DNA of 64,000 bases from JBCDJG01 sp038748065 (GTDB taxonomy: Bacteria > Pseudomonadota > Gammaproteobacteria > Pseudomonadales > Halieaceae): assembly GCA_038748065.1 (NCBI GenBank), contig JBCDJG010000002.1, positions 98,864-162,863 of the forward strand, read 5' to 3'. The position numbers and the translations under genes were made by a program. Shown in pieces: positions 51,555 to 60,779 of the stretch. The notes beneath the pieces are model-generated. The model searched no databases and was not told the DNA's origin. It saw nothing but the letters and a program-made list of their open reading frames with translations. How positions within the stretch are numbered: the stretch's first letter is position 1; every line of letters starts with the position of its first letter.

Positions 51555-52583
51555 ATGGATACCACCACCGCGATTTCCCTGCGCACGCCCTACCTGTTGT
51601 TTATGGGTGACGAGTCGCGCGAGACCTACGCCAAGACGGCCAAGGGTATTGCTGACTGGCGGCCTGAGCTGTGCGCGGGTCAGCTGCGCCTGACGCCAGC
51701 TGCCTTGGACCTGGGGCTCAGCGACATGACACTTAAGCAGGCCGCTGAGCAGGGGGTTGGTTCACTTGTGATTGGCACGGCATTGATCGGCGGTAGTATC
51801 CCTGACGACTGGCTGGAAACCCTGTGTGAGGGAGCGCGAGCTGGCCTTGATATCGTAGGCGGATTGCACACGCGATTGGCCTCTATTCCCGCCCTTGTCG
51901 AGGCGGCTGCAGAGGGTAAAGGGCGTCTTGTGGATGTGCGCGTACCGCCGGATGACCTGCCGGTCGCAAGCGGAGAGAAACGCTCCGGCAAACGCTTGCT
52001 GACCGTCGGTACCGATTGTGCCCTTGGCAAGAAATACACTGCGCTGCAGCTGACCCGGGACCTTGAGGAGGCGGGCGTAAAGGCCGACTTCAGGGCCTCT
52101 GGGCAAACCGGCATCATGATTGTTGGTCGGGGTATCCCAATCGATTGTGTGGTGTCTGATTTTGTATCCGGCGCGGCTGAAGTGCTCTCGCCCGCCAATG
52201 ACGACGATCACTGGGACGTTGTCGAAGGGCAGGGCGGCATCTTTCACCCGGGCTACGCCGCCGTCAGCCACGGTCTCCTGATCGGCTCCCAGCCTGATGC
52301 CTTCGTGGTATGCCACGCTGCGGGCCGTGAATATGTCGAGGGCTGGGAAGATTTCCCGTTACCGACCATTGGCGAGGTGATTGACCGGACTATTGCGATT
52401 GGGAAGCTGACGAACCCAGCCATTCGCTGCGTAGGTATCAGTGTCAATTCCAGCAGCCTGCCAGACATCGAGCGCCTCGACTACCTGGCGGCACTGTCGA
52501 CGCGCTACGGGCTGCCCTGCGTCGACCCACTGCGGGACGGTACCGCGCCCATTATTGCCAGGCTGCAGCAAGAGTTTGCCTAA
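51555..52583 (+). CDS. dgcN: DUF1611 protein DgcN, N-acetyl-D-glutamate synthase-like
   Basis: A 342-residue protein with the DUF1611 P-loop-like block LLTVGTDCALGKKYTALQLTRDLEEAGVKADFRASGQTGIMI (about 150-190) and GIPIDCVVSDFVSGAAE. Members of this family include DgcN, which acetylates D-glutamate in marine bacteria. The next gene encodes an enolase-superfamily epimerase (DgcA-type) at 10 bases spacing, the pairing known for the D-glutamate pathway. Symbol assigned by this pairing; I cannot exclude a related substrate. Confidence 0.75.
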   Translation: MDTTTAISLRTPYLLFMGDESRETYAKTAKGIADWRPELCAGQLRLTPAALDLGLSDMTLKQAAEQGVGSLVIGTALIGGSIPDDWLETLCEGARAGLDIVGGLHTRLASIPALVEAAAEGKGRLVDVRVPPDDLPVASGEKRSGKRLLTVGTDCALGKKYTALQLTRDLEEAGVKADFRASGQTGIMIVGRGIPIDCVVSDFVSGAAEVLSPANDDDHWDVVEGQGGIFHPGYAAVSHGLLIGSQPDAFVVCHAAGREYVEGWEDFPLPTIGEVIDRTIAIGKLTNPAIRCVGISVNSSSLPDIERLDYLAALSTRYGLPCVDPLRDGTAPIIARLQQEFA

Positions 52584-52593
52584 GGAGTCAGTT

Positions 52594-53571
52594 ATGAAAG
52601 TAAGTCTTGAAGACGCGTCGTTCCCAATGAAGGTGCCCTTCGCTATCACGGGCAGCGTGTGGACTCACACGGAAGTTTTGCAGCTTACCCTTGAGTCAGA
52701 GGGCTTCGTTGGGCGTGGCGAGTCAACAGGCACTTATTACCTGAATGAGTCTCCTGAGAGCATGCGCGCTGAGCTAGAGCCATGGTTGGACCGAATTACC
52801 GATGATCTGACGCCGGAAGCCCTGATGCAGGAGATGCAACCTTGCGGTGCCCGCAATGTCCTTGATTGTGCCCTGTGGGACCTGCGCGCTAAACGCCTTG
52901 GACAGTCGATCTGGCAGCTACTGGATATCGAGCCTCGAGAGTTGGTAACCGTTTTCACTTTGGGCATTGCCGAACCTGCACTGATGGGCGAGAGGGCCAC
53001 TGAGGCACGTGCCTTTCCTCATCTAAAAATCAAGCTAGACGCTGACCGGCCGATAGAGCGCCTGGAGATTATCCGGGCGGCACGGCCTGACGCATCGCTG
53101 GTGATCGATGTCAATCAGGGCTGGAGCTTCGATGAACTGCAAGAATACTTGCCGCATTGCGAGCGCCTGGGCGTCGCGATGATAGAGCAGCCGCTTGCGC
53201 GCGGCGCCGATGAAGCATTGGAGGGCTTTGTCTCGCCAGTGCCCTTGGGAGCTGACGAGTCCTGCCTCCATTTGGGCGAGTTTGAGGCAGCTGCTCGCCG
53301 CTATCAGGTGCTGAATATCAAACTCGATAAGAGCGGTGGGCTCACCGAGGGTCTCGGTTTGGTTAAGGCGGCCCAGGAAGCCGGCATGGACCTTATGGTC
53401 GGCAATATGACGGGGACGTCCTTGTCGATGGCGCCCAGCTATGTGATTGGCCAGTTCTGTAGTTTTGTCGATATCGACGGGCCGCTGCTGTTGGCAGAGG
53501 ACGTCGACAATGGCCTGGACTATCGTGACGGCGGTCGAGTAGGACTTCCGCCTTCGGTACTTTGGGGTTAG
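52594..53571 (+). CDS. dgcA: Enolase-superfamily dipeptide epimerase-like protein DgcA
   Basis: A 325-residue protein of the mandelate racemase/muconate lactonizing branch. The acid/base Lys pair lies in HLKIKLD, metal ligands are Asp in LVIDVNQGW, Glu in MIEQPLA and Asp in GADESC, and a second Lys is in NIKLDKSGGLTEG. In DgcA this chemistry converts N-acetyl-D-glutamate to N-acetyl-L-glutamate; dipeptide epimerases are closely related. ATG 52594 follows an AAGGAG site ten bases after the dgcN stop. It converges with the decarboxylase gene with 10 bases between. Confidence 0.78.
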   Translation: MKVSLEDASFPMKVPFAITGSVWTHTEVLQLTLESEGFVGRGESTGTYYLNESPESMRAELEPWLDRITDDLTPEALMQEMQPCGARNVLDCALWDLRAKRLGQSIWQLLDIEPRELVTVFTLGIAEPALMGERATEARAFPHLKIKLDADRPIERLEIIRAARPDASLVIDVNQGWSFDELQEYLPHCERLGVAMIEQPLARGADEALEGFVSPVPLGADESCLHLGEFEAAARRYQVLNIKLDKSGGLTEGLGLVKAAQEAGMDLMVGNMTGTSLSMAPSYVIGQFCSFVDIDGPLLLAEDVDNGLDYRDGGRVGLPPSVLWG

Positions 53572-53581
53572 CGCTCGCCAG

Positions 53582-54778
53582 TCAGGCCTTTTTTTCCTGC
53601 ATAAAATCGGTGCCTTTGTTGATGCGGACATAGTCGCCGGCGTGAAAGCCGTTGAAGCAGGTGGCGGTAGCTGATCCATACGCGCCCAGCAGGCCAAACT
53701 CGATATAGTCGCCCTCGCGCAGGGCAGCGGGCCATTTTATGTCCCGCTGCATGCGGTCGATCGGATCACAGGTCGGCCCGAATACCTGAAAGGGCTTTTC
53801 GCGCCCTCCTAGTCTTTGTGAATCTCGCCAGACGCAAGAGGGGACCAGAAAGCGAGTGAAGGACTGCTCCTGGAAGCTGCCGTAGACACCGTCGTTCAGG
53901 AACACGCGGCTACCACAGTCGCGAATGTGAATGACTCGCGCGAGCAGCGAAACGCAGTCGGCCACCATAGCGCGGCCTGGTTCGCACATCAGCCCGATAT
54001 CACCGGAAAAATAGCGCTTTGCCGTCTGACGGATGAGCTCGAAATAGGTCGCCAGCGGTGGCGCTTTTTCGTCTGGATATTGCACCGGGAAGCCGCCGCC
54101 CACGTTAATGAACTCGGGTTCTACGCCGGCCAATTTGGCGATACGCGCCGCCGCTTGCAAATACTCTACATAGACCTCCGGGTCTGAGCACTGAGAGCCA
54201 GGGTGGAAGGTCAGTGCGGGCCGCCCACCGGCCGACCGTACCCGTGATAACAGGGCCGCTGCCGTATCGATGTCAGCGCCGAACTTGCTGCCAAAGTCAT
54301 AGGCGGCGTCGCGATGCGTCAGTTTAAATCTAACCGTGAACGTCACCTCGCTATCACCCTGGGTCACGCGGTGAATCTTGTCGAACTCGGCATGGTCATC
54401 CAGAGCGAAGGAGCGAAGGCCGCGCATCTCGTAGGCTTCGCGCAGGGCACTTTGGTCTTTCACCGGATTGTTGTAATGCAAGCTGGCATCCGGGCAGACC
54501 TCCAGCACATGGCGAATCTCGGTAATTGAGGCCACGTCAAAATGTCGTATGCCCTGGCCAACCAGGGTTCTGAGGACCTCGGATTCAGGGTTTGCCTTGA
54601 CCGCGTAGCTGGTTGTACCGGGGAACAGTGCACGAAAGAGTTGAGCGCGTGCCACCAGCCGGGCTGCGCAAAACAGATACAGGGGCTCGCCCGGCGTCGT
54701 GTGCGCAAGCAGGGCGGCGGTATCCGCGAATTTTGATGGCAGGTTGGCGACGGCATGTGGCTGGAAAGGCAGGTTCAT
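53582..54778 (-). CDS. Ornithine decarboxylase-like PLP enzyme (type III fold)
   Basis: A 398-residue PLP-dependent decarboxylase of the alanine racemase-like barrel group. The PLP lysine lies in SYAVKANPE (about residues 57-65), glycine-rich phosphate binding in NVGGGFPVQ and EPGRAMVAD, and the second-subunit Cys and Asp in VFGPTCDPID (about 321-330). This pattern is that of ornithine/lysine decarboxylases of bacteria and eukaryotes. Product would be putrescine from ornithine, or a related diamine. It lies between dgcA and the Lrp-type gene and is read in the opposite direction from both. Confidence 0.85.
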   Translation of the reverse strand: MNLPFQPHAVANLPSKFADTAALLAHTTPGEPLYLFCAARLVARAQLFRALFPGTTSYAVKANPESEVLRTLVGQGIRHFDVASITEIRHVLEVCPDASLHYNNPVKDQSALREAYEMRGLRSFALDDHAEFDKIHRVTQGDSEVTFTVRFKLTHRDAAYDFGSKFGADIDTAAALLSRVRSAGGRPALTFHPGSQCSDPEVYVEYLQAAARIAKLAGVEPEFINVGGGFPVQYPDEKAPPLATYFELIRQTAKRYFSGDIGLMCEPGRAMVADCVSLLARVIHIRDCGSRVFLNDGVYGSFQEQSFTRFLVPSCVWRDSQRLGGREKPFQVFGPTCDPIDRMQRDIKWPAALREGDYIEFGLLGAYGSATATCFNGFHAGDYVRINKGTDFMQEKKA

Positions 54779-54856
54779 TGCAAGATCAAGGTAAAGGTCT
54801 GTGAGTGAATAAGCCTATTTTCAAGGGAAGAAGCGCAGCATGACAGTTGCAAATGC

Positions 54857-54914
54857 TGGTCATAATGAGTAGTTTTATGGTCAAATCGATTAATGTAATA
54901 GCCAACTTGACCAT
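54857..54914. promoter_or_regulatory. Probable Lrp/AsnC operator in the decarboxylase-regulator intergenic region
   Basis: The 151-base divergent gap holds TGGTCATAAT (54857-54866), ATGGTCAA (54877-54884) and TTGACCAT (54907-54914). The last two form a perfect inverted repeat and the first is a third GGTCA copy, 20 bases before the second. Several half-sites between a regulator and its divergent neighbour fit Lrp/AsnC autoregulation. Confidence 0.65.
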
Positions 54915-54929
54915 TATTACGGCGGGTGT

Positions 54930-55364
54930 GTGGAACTGAGTCGCAATGACCGGCGTTTGATCGCGGCCCTGCAGCGGGATGCCAGAAAGACGGTGAGCGA
55001 CCTTGCCAGAGAACTGGATTTGTCCCGCACCACGGCCAAGAAGCGGCTGGCGCAACTGGAAGCGAACGGCATCATTGCGGGCTATCACCTGAAACTTGGC
55101 GAGGCCTACCGAGGCGCTAGCCTGCAAGCCTATGTCAATCTCGAAGTGGATCCGCGCGCCAGCAGGTCGCTGGTGGGCGTGCTGGAGAACATGCCCGAGA
55201 TTGAGGCCCTTTATACCGTGAGTGGCAAAGTAGACATGGTCGCCGTGATGCGGGTGCAACGCCCGGATGAACTAGATGCAGCGCTCGATCGCATTGGCGA
55301 GTTGGAGGGCGTGCGAGACACAGATTCAAATATCGTCCTTTCCACCCGTTTCGATAGGCGCTGA
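54930..55364 (+). CDS. Lrp/AsnC family transcriptional regulator
   Basis: A 144-residue regulator with a winged helix-turn-helix (RRLIAALQRDARKTVSDLARELDLSRTTAKKRLAQLEANGIIAGY) and the RAM ligand/dimer domain (SLQAYVNLEVDPRAS...VSGKVDMVAVMRVQ...GVRDTDSNIVLSTRFDR). The start codon is GTG 54930. It is divergent from the ornithine decarboxylase gene and 1.4 kb from dgcN-dgcA, so amino acid-responsive control of one or both is likely. The DgcR regulator of the D-glutamate locus is of LysR type, so this is a different family. Confidence 0.87.
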   Translation: MELSRNDRRLIAALQRDARKTVSDLARELDLSRTTAKKRLAQLEANGIIAGYHLKLGEAYRGASLQAYVNLEVDPRASRSLVGVLENMPEIEALYTVSGKVDMVAVMRVQRPDELDAALDRIGELEGVRDTDSNIVLSTRFDRR

Positions 55365-55510
55365 CTTGTGCTAGTGTGCGTCCCGGCCGAGAGCTACTGA
55401 TTCGTTTAGAACGGCTAGAACGCCGCAGGTTTTGAGCCGCTTGCAGGTGAGCTTATTCGCTACCCTTGGTTTCGCCCAGTGGTCGATTTGATATAGTCTG
55501 GCGCCCCGTG

Positions 55511-56296
55511 ATGAAGCTTATTCTAACCGTGCTCTCGCTCCTCGCCCTGTTGGGTGGCACCAAGGCCATCGCAAGGGAAGCTGCCGACAACTACCGCGAC
55601 TACTGTGCTCTCTGCCACGGCCTGGAAGGCGAGGGCGGTGTCTGGCGCGGCGGTCCGCTCATCGGCAAGTCGCCCAGCGGCCTCAGCAACGAAGCGCTGT
55701 ATGTGACCATCGCCCAGGGTCGGCCTGACCTTGGCATGCCCGCTTTCGCGGGCGCACTCAGCGAGGAGGAGCTCGCAGATCTCGTCATCCATATCGGTAA
55801 GCTGCAGGGCGTAGTGCGTACCGCGCCGAATCTTGAAAACCTTGGCCTGGCTCCCGCTTCTGTGGGAGCTGCGAAAGTGAATGAAGCGGGCCGAGCGCTG
55901 TTTGAGCATAAGTGTATGGAATGTCATTCGATTCTCGGGGAGGGTGGGCGCATGGCACCTGACCTGACTGCGGTAGAGCAGCGTCTGAAACGCGACCAGA
56001 TTTACCAGGCGATTAAGGAGCCCTACGCGAATATTGTGCGGGGCTTTGAAATGCGTGAACTGGTCACTGCCGATGGACAGACTCTCCGCGGCTGGGCGCG
56101 CGCTGAATTCACGCCCAAGGGTAGTTTTCAGCTCTACAATGCCGATGAGCAGCTATGGACTACCTATTTCAAGCGGGACCTTCAGTCTCAACGCCTGCTG
56201 CCGCGTTCCCTCATGCCGGAAGGCATTTTGAATGACCTTGAAAAAGAGGAAGTCGAGGATCTACTTGAATATCTGCTGTCTACCAAGTCACCGTAG
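55511..56296 (+). CDS. Exported diheme cytochrome c
   Basis: A 261-residue periplasmic protein with a signal peptide (MKLILTVLSLLALLGGTKAIA) and two heme c motifs, CALCH (about residues 37-41) and CMECH (about 135-139). Likely Met ligands lie in GMPAF and RSLMP. This two-domain layout is common in electron transfer proteins feeding oxidases or dehydrogenases. ATG 55511 begins the signal peptide; an upstream ATG at 55466 would add 15 residues. It overlaps by 65 bases the possible start of the next frame, so the two may be co-transcribed. Confidence 0.88.
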   Translation: MKLILTVLSLLALLGGTKAIAREAADNYRDYCALCHGLEGEGGVWRGGPLIGKSPSGLSNEALYVTIAQGRPDLGMPAFAGALSEEELADLVIHIGKLQGVVRTAPNLENLGLAPASVGAAKVNEAGRALFEHKCMECHSILGEGGRMAPDLTAVEQRLKRDQIYQAIKEPYANIVRGFEMRELVTADGQTLRGWARAEFTPKGSFQLYNADEQLWTTYFKRDLQSQRLLPRSLMPEGILNDLEKEEVEDLLEYLLSTKSP

Positions 56297-57332
56297 GGCT
56301 AGAGCTTATCGGCTTGATAGACGGGGCACTGATAGACTAATAGTTGCATTTGCCGATGCAACCCGAGCCAGACATTGGCGAGCCTTGCTGATCTACCTTG
56401 CGGCAGCGCTGATGCTTGCCTGCGAACCGGTCGAACCGGTTGTCACCTTCGAGGAGGGGACATTCGAGGGCTTCGACGTCATCTCATATGTCCCCGATGA
56501 GCCTATTGGTCTGGTGTTCTTTTTCCACGGTTCGGGCGGTAGTGCGGGCTTTGCCACGCGCATTGAAACGCTGGATGTCATCAATCTCCTCATTCAGCGC
56601 GGCTATGGATTTATTGCTACCGAATCGACGCAGCGCACCAGCCCGCGGCGCTGGCGGGTCAATGATCCGTCGCTGAGTGACAATGACGACTTGGCACGAC
56701 TGGTACGCTTGCACGATCATGTTGTGCGAAGCAGCCCAGTCACGGCGCAAACCCCTCTCTTTGGTGTTGGCATGTCCAACGGCGCGCGCATGGTCTCACT
56801 GTTCGGCCAGAGCTTTTCCGATGCGGGCTATCCTATCGCCGCTATTGTGTCCGTCATGGGCACAGTAGCCACGCCTGTGCGCCAGGCGGGGGGGCTGACC
56901 GTCCCTACCCTGTTCATAATCGCCGAAAACGATACGGTGGTGCCGAATGCGCAGATTCTCAGGGACCGCGATCAGACTATGGCCAATGGGGTGACCACTG
57001 CATTGTTAACCAAAGACGAGGAACTGCTAGTCGATTGGCGTTTTACCCGTATCCCTTCCATTAACGCAGATGATGCGCTTGCGATCATAGAGGCTGCGGT
57101 TATGACTGGCGCGTGGAACAGCGAGGGGATTCGTCAGGTACCCGTAAGCAGCGCCCAACTGTTGCTGCGCGAGAGCCGCCTGCCAGCCTCCGTTAGCGGC
57201 GATGTTAACGAAGTGTTAGCGCAATTCGGTAATATATTGGCGGTGCATCAGTTCAGTGCCCTTTACCGGGAGCAAATCGCCGATTTTTTTGACGGTCAAA
57301 ATGCCCTTTTTCCAATGGCTCTGACTCCCTGA
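56232..57332 (+). CDS. Alpha/beta hydrolase-like lipoprotein of unknown substrate
   Basis: The sequence shows a lipobox LMLAC, then the hydrolase pattern VFFFHGSGGSAGF (oxyanion turn) and GVGMSNGARM (nucleophile elbow with Ser). FIIAENDTVVP contains a likely Asp. The family resembles poly(3-hydroxybutyrate) depolymerase-like/dienelactone hydrolase-like esterases. ATG 56232 is the only ATG before the lipobox but overlaps the cytochrome gene by 65 bases; TTG 56385 (MLIYLAAALMLAC) avoids the overlap but lacks a positive n-region, so the exact start is unresolved. Confidence 0.65.
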   Translation: MTLKKRKSRIYLNICCLPSHRRARAYRLDRRGTDRLIVAFADATRARHWRALLIYLAAALMLACEPVEPVVTFEEGTFEGFDVISYVPDEPIGLVFFFHGSGGSAGFATRIETLDVINLLIQRGYGFIATESTQRTSPRRWRVNDPSLSDNDDLARLVRLHDHVVRSSPVTAQTPLFGVGMSNGARMVSLFGQSFSDAGYPIAAIVSVMGTVATPVRQAGGLTVPTLFIIAENDTVVPNAQILRDRDQTMANGVTTALLTKDEELLVDWRFTRIPSINADDALAIIEAAVMTGAWNSEGIRQVPVSSAQLLLRESRLPASVSGDVNEVLAQFGNILAVHQFSALYREQIADFFDGQNALFPMALTP

Positions 57333-57341
57333 TCCCGTTGC

Positions 57342-57986
57342 TCAATAACCCAGCGAATTGATCATATCCAGCACGTTGTCGAGACGTTGCTGAGGGGAGG
57401 TCATTTCCAGCAGAGATTGCGATATGTCCGGTGGCATGGCGAGGCAGCCGGCGACGGCGAAGCTGAACTTTAGCGCCGGCATCTCCTGCCAGTGTTCGCT
57501 GTTGAGCATGTCCTGGGCCTGATCGTTACCGTGGGTGAGCGCCAGCAAACGCCGCAGTATCTTCGCCTGGGTCTGGGCTAGCGCGGCCTCGTCGGCCTCG
57601 TCCAGCGGGTCATCGAGCAGCTCTTCACAGGTCCAGATACTGAAGGGCAAGGTTTGCTTCTCCTGGCCCAGGCGCATGCGCATGGCGGTGTCGACGCGAA
57701 TCATCAAGCGGCCGTCAGAAAGCTCTTCCAGTAACTCCACGGGCCCCGCGGAAAAGATATCGACAGGCTTGTAGGTAGACTGATTGCTGCCCAGCGCTTC
57801 CTCCAGGGTCTGTTCTTTGTCGTTGCTGCGCAGGACTTTCTCCGTGTGGCAAATACCGATCATCATCGCGTTATCGATGCAGTGGCTGACCATCTGCCGA
57901 TAGCGAGGCTCGAAGACGTGCAGCGGGCAGGGCACGCCGGGAAAATTCACCGAGTTCGGAATAGGGAAGAGGGCGACATCATGCAT
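57342..57986 (-). CDS. Lon-substrate-binding-domain protein
   Basis: A 214-residue cytoplasmic protein containing only the LON N-terminal substrate-binding domain: VALFPIPNSVNFPGVPCPLHVFEPRYRQMVSHCI at the start, GICHTEKV and AGPVELLEELSDGRLMIRV in the middle, and a helical end. It lacks the ATPase and protease. Solo proteins of this sort are common in gammaproteobacteria and of unsettled role. It converges with the hydrolase-like gene. Confidence 0.85.
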   Translation of the reverse strand: MHDVALFPIPNSVNFPGVPCPLHVFEPRYRQMVSHCIDNAMMIGICHTEKVLRSNDKEQTLEEALGSNQSTYKPVDIFSAGPVELLEELSDGRLMIRVDTAMRMRLGQEKQTLPFSIWTCEELLDDPLDEADEAALAQTQAKILRRLLALTHGNDQAQDMLNSEHWQEMPALKFSFAVAGCLAMPPDISQSLLEMTSPQQRLDNVLDMINSLGY

Positions 57987-58046
57987 AGCGGGAGTGAACC
58001 CCTGGCAATCTTGGTAGACAAGGTACGCGATGTACTCGTCAACAGA

Positions 58047-59294
58047 TTAGGACTGCTCAGCCGGCTGCGCTCTGTCCAGCACCGCTTGTTCGGCGTAAAA
58101 GCGGCCCAGCGTGTATTTGAATAATGCGATACTGACTATACCGACGGCGACAGGCAACAGCGCGAGCCCACTATAGCCTGCCTCCGCGACCAGGTAACCG
58201 CCGACAGCGGGCCCGGGCGCTGCGCCGAACCACCAAACTGCATCGGTAGCGACCGCCCAACGGCCTTTGCGGTCCATCTCCGACATGATGCCCAGGATGT
58301 AGGGCACCACAAAGTAAAAACACATGTTCCAGGCGAGGTAGAGCAAGGCAAAGGCAAGGGGGCTGGTGCCAAGCGCCAGGGCGGCTGCCACCGCAGCATT
58401 GGTGGCTATGCCGATGAGCGCTGGCCACAGGTTGCCGTAACGGTCGGCCAGCCAGGCCGACAGGAGACCGCCTGCAAGCCCCAGAAAGCCTGCGATGCCA
58501 AGCACCTGGCCAATGCGGATCTGCTCAAGGCCCGTACGCAGGCCGAACTGTTCGAGGAATACCTGAATGGCGCCTTGGCCTACCTCGTAGATAAACAGGG
58601 CCAGCAAGGCCAACAGCGCAAATTCTTTATTGGGTGCACCGCGCACGCCCAGTCTCTCGGCGACGCGCTCCAACGGCGTTAGCGAACCAAGCAAAATGCG
58701 ATCCGCCGCTTCCGCTTGTGGATCGCGCGGTGGGGGCGGCAGCCAGGCGAACAGCGGCATAAGCAGGATCACGCTTGCGGCCATGACAAAGTAGCCGCCC
58801 TCGGCGCCATAGGGTACGGTGAAGTAGGGGTAAATGATCGCCCCGCCTGCAGCCAACAGCCCCCAGCTGACCGAAACAATGGCGAACATGCGCTGCGGGT
58901 TGAAGGACGAGGCGGCGGCAGCCGTTCCCGCGGCTCCTATCATGCCTGCGCCGAAGCCAACCACCAGCCGCGCTACGCGCAGCACCTCAAAACTCTCCGT
59001 CAGGCCTGCGATCATGTTGCCGCTAAACACCAGGGCGCCGCCCCATAAGGCAATTTTAGCGCGCGGTAGCCGTGTCACTGGGCCCGCCATTACCAGCGCT
59101 GTCAGCGCGTAGGTCATGACTTCCTGAGACATAATGAGGCCAACGGCCGCCTCGTCCATGCCGTAGTCTTCCATCACCGGGCCGAATAGCTGTGCCTGAG
59201 CGTAATACCCCATCTGTGCCAGGTACCAGCAGGCCGTGATCCCGCTCAGCAGGCGTAGTGACAGCTTGCCTTCGGCGGGCGTGGGTTCGTCCAT
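58047..59294 (-). CDS. MFS transporter
   Basis: A 415-residue inner membrane protein with about twelve helices. It contains a loop GPVTRLPRAKIALWGG between helices 2 and 3, related to the MFS signature, and a central cytoplasmic loop PPPPRDPQAEAADRILLG. The second half has AWLADRYGNLWPALIG, the repeat of the loop. Substrate cannot be told from sequence. It stands alone, 61 bases upstream of the Lon-domain gene on the same strand. Confidence 0.85.
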   Translation of the reverse strand: MDEPTPAEGKLSLRLLSGITACWYLAQMGYYAQAQLFGPVMEDYGMDEAAVGLIMSQEVMTYALTALVMAGPVTRLPRAKIALWGGALVFSGNMIAGLTESFEVLRVARLVVGFGAGMIGAAGTAAAASSFNPQRMFAIVSVSWGLLAAGGAIIYPYFTVPYGAEGGYFVMAASVILLMPLFAWLPPPPRDPQAEAADRILLGSLTPLERVAERLGVRGAPNKEFALLALLALFIYEVGQGAIQVFLEQFGLRTGLEQIRIGQVLGIAGFLGLAGGLLSAWLADRYGNLWPALIGIATNAAVAAALALGTSPLAFALLYLAWNMCFYFVVPYILGIMSEMDRKGRWAVATDAVWWFGAAPGPAVGGYLVAEAGYSGLALLPVAVGIVSIALFKYTLGRFYAEQAVLDRAQPAEQS

Positions 59295-59366
59295 GATAGT
59301 GCCGCTGCGGTGGTGGGTCAGCGGCAGATGTTATCGCATCCGCGTGCGTGTCGAATACAGGCCCAG

Positions 59367-60506
59367 TTAATCATCAAACAGGAAGGGCGCGAGTTCCTCC
59401 TCTATCTTCCCGCGGGCGAGGAGGGGGTCGAAATCCTTTTCGGTGGCCGTGTCGGCCAGGATGAACATCACCATGAACAGCTCGCTGCCCTCCGCGCGCT
59501 TTTCCAGGCGGAAGCTGTCTTCCCGCTCGAAGATGTCGGACCAGGTGTCCCGCACGACGGCCCAAAACGGAGCAGTTCGCTCCCAATACGCATCGCCAGC
59601 GGTCCAGTCGTAACCCTCGATGCGCTCATAGCGTGCCAGTCCAGCTTCGCGGGCCAGGGCCCCAATACGCCTGCCCTCATCGTCGAGGACGACTTTGAGG
59701 TTCGACTCTTCCTGCACCCAGCCGGTCGGGGTAACGGTATGCTTGTTGGTGCCCACAAGGACATGGTAATCGTCGCGCACGCTGAACTCGCGGCGCGGCA
59801 GGGGGCGCCAGGTCTCCTCGCTGCTCCAACTGGAGTAGTTGGCGAAGTGTTCCCAGGTGCCCACCGCCTGATAGCGAGGTGTGTCATCGACCTGGTAGAC
59901 AGACTGCATCCAGCGGCCCTCGACCTCGGCGCTAGCACGCTGTTCACGAGCCCATACACGGTGACCGCGGAAGGTGTGTAGGTCGCTGGCCTCAAAGTTC
60001 CAGTCCTGGCGCCAGTGCTTGACGACAATGGGCTCCAACTCAAAGCCGTCTTCGTCCAGCATGGTCATAACCAGAATGTGCTGCAGGCTGACGAAATCAG
60101 GCTCATCAGCAACGACGTAAACATATTCAGTGCCCCAGGACTGGTAGGGCCTGGCGGGGCTGTAGTCTGCGGTGAAGCCGACCGTTTCGATGAAGTCGAA
60201 GCTCGTTCTGTAGGGGCCGGCCATAGCGAGAATGGCCCGGCGATCGCGTTCCTGTTTGCTGAGCCCCTCCTTGCGCAATGCCTGCCAGGCGGAGGAGGGC
60301 TCGTCGTCTATGGTGATGTTCGCGCCCGTGGTTGTTCCCCCTCTTGGCGCCATGGTCGCGCCTTCCTGGAATTGCCAGGAGAAGGTGTACTGCCGACCCG
60401 CTGGCTTGTCGCCCTCTGCGGGTGCCGCCGGGCCATAGGCGAAGCTGCTGAAGGACAGGGCGAGTGCAGCGGCAGTCACAATAGTCTTGGCTAGCGTAAA
60501 TCTCAT
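59367..60506 (-). CDS. DUF6607-like exported protein
   Basis: A 379-residue exported protein with a signal peptide (LAKTIVTAAALALSFSSFA). The mature chain is Trp- and Tyr-rich (YQSWGTEYVYVV; VVKHWRQDWNFEASDLHTFRGHRVW; YSSWSSEETWRPLPRREFSVRDDYHVL), which matches my memory of the DUF6607 family. The fold is probably beta-rich; function unknown. ATG 60506 gives the signal peptide; an in-frame upstream extension to 60758 runs through a GA-rich repeat and is not credible. No partner is obvious. Confidence 0.7.
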   Translation of the reverse strand: MRFTLAKTIVTAAALALSFSSFAYGPAAPAEGDKPAGRQYTFSWQFQEGATMAPRGGTTTGANITIDDEPSSAWQALRKEGLSKQERDRRAILAMAGPYRTSFDFIETVGFTADYSPARPYQSWGTEYVYVVADEPDFVSLQHILVMTMLDEDGFELEPIVVKHWRQDWNFEASDLHTFRGHRVWAREQRASAEVEGRWMQSVYQVDDTPRYQAVGTWEHFANYSSWSSEETWRPLPRREFSVRDDYHVLVGTNKHTVTPTGWVQEESNLKVVLDDEGRRIGALAREAGLARYERIEGYDWTAGDAYWERTAPFWAVVRDTWSDIFEREDSFRLEKRAEGSELFMVMFILADTATEKDFDPLLARGKIEEELAPFLFDD

Positions 60507-60658
60507 GGTTATGACCAACACGTGAAGTAATCCGAAAATTGATAAGGCAACTATAATTAATACGCGCTTGGGCACCCATTGGCGCAGCGCGTGAAGAAGA
60601 GTAATATAAATGAGAACTATTTGCATTTGAAGTGGCTCGCGATTGCTGGCGCTAAAAG

Positions 60659-60712
60659 CGAGAGGTGAAAGCTGGGAGCTGAGAGGTGAGAGCTGAGAGC
60701 CGAGAGCGAGAC
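60659..60712. repeat. GA-rich imperfect tandem repeat
   Basis: The stretch holds repeated GAGAGGTGA / GAGAGCTGAGAG-like units of about 7-16 bases. It lies in the 273-base gap between the DUF6607 and azurin genes. It is low-complexity DNA with no coding or structural role that I can see. Confidence 0.6.
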
Positions 60713-60779
60713 GCCAAGCGGGCCGAATCGTGATGACTAAGTTAGCAAGTTTAAACACTGAAACATTAGGAGTGACAGG

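Noticed and set aside
60507..60758. 84-residue N-terminal extension of the DUF6607-like protein
   Set aside because: It runs through the GA-rich repeat and lies upstream of a good signal peptide at ATG 60506.
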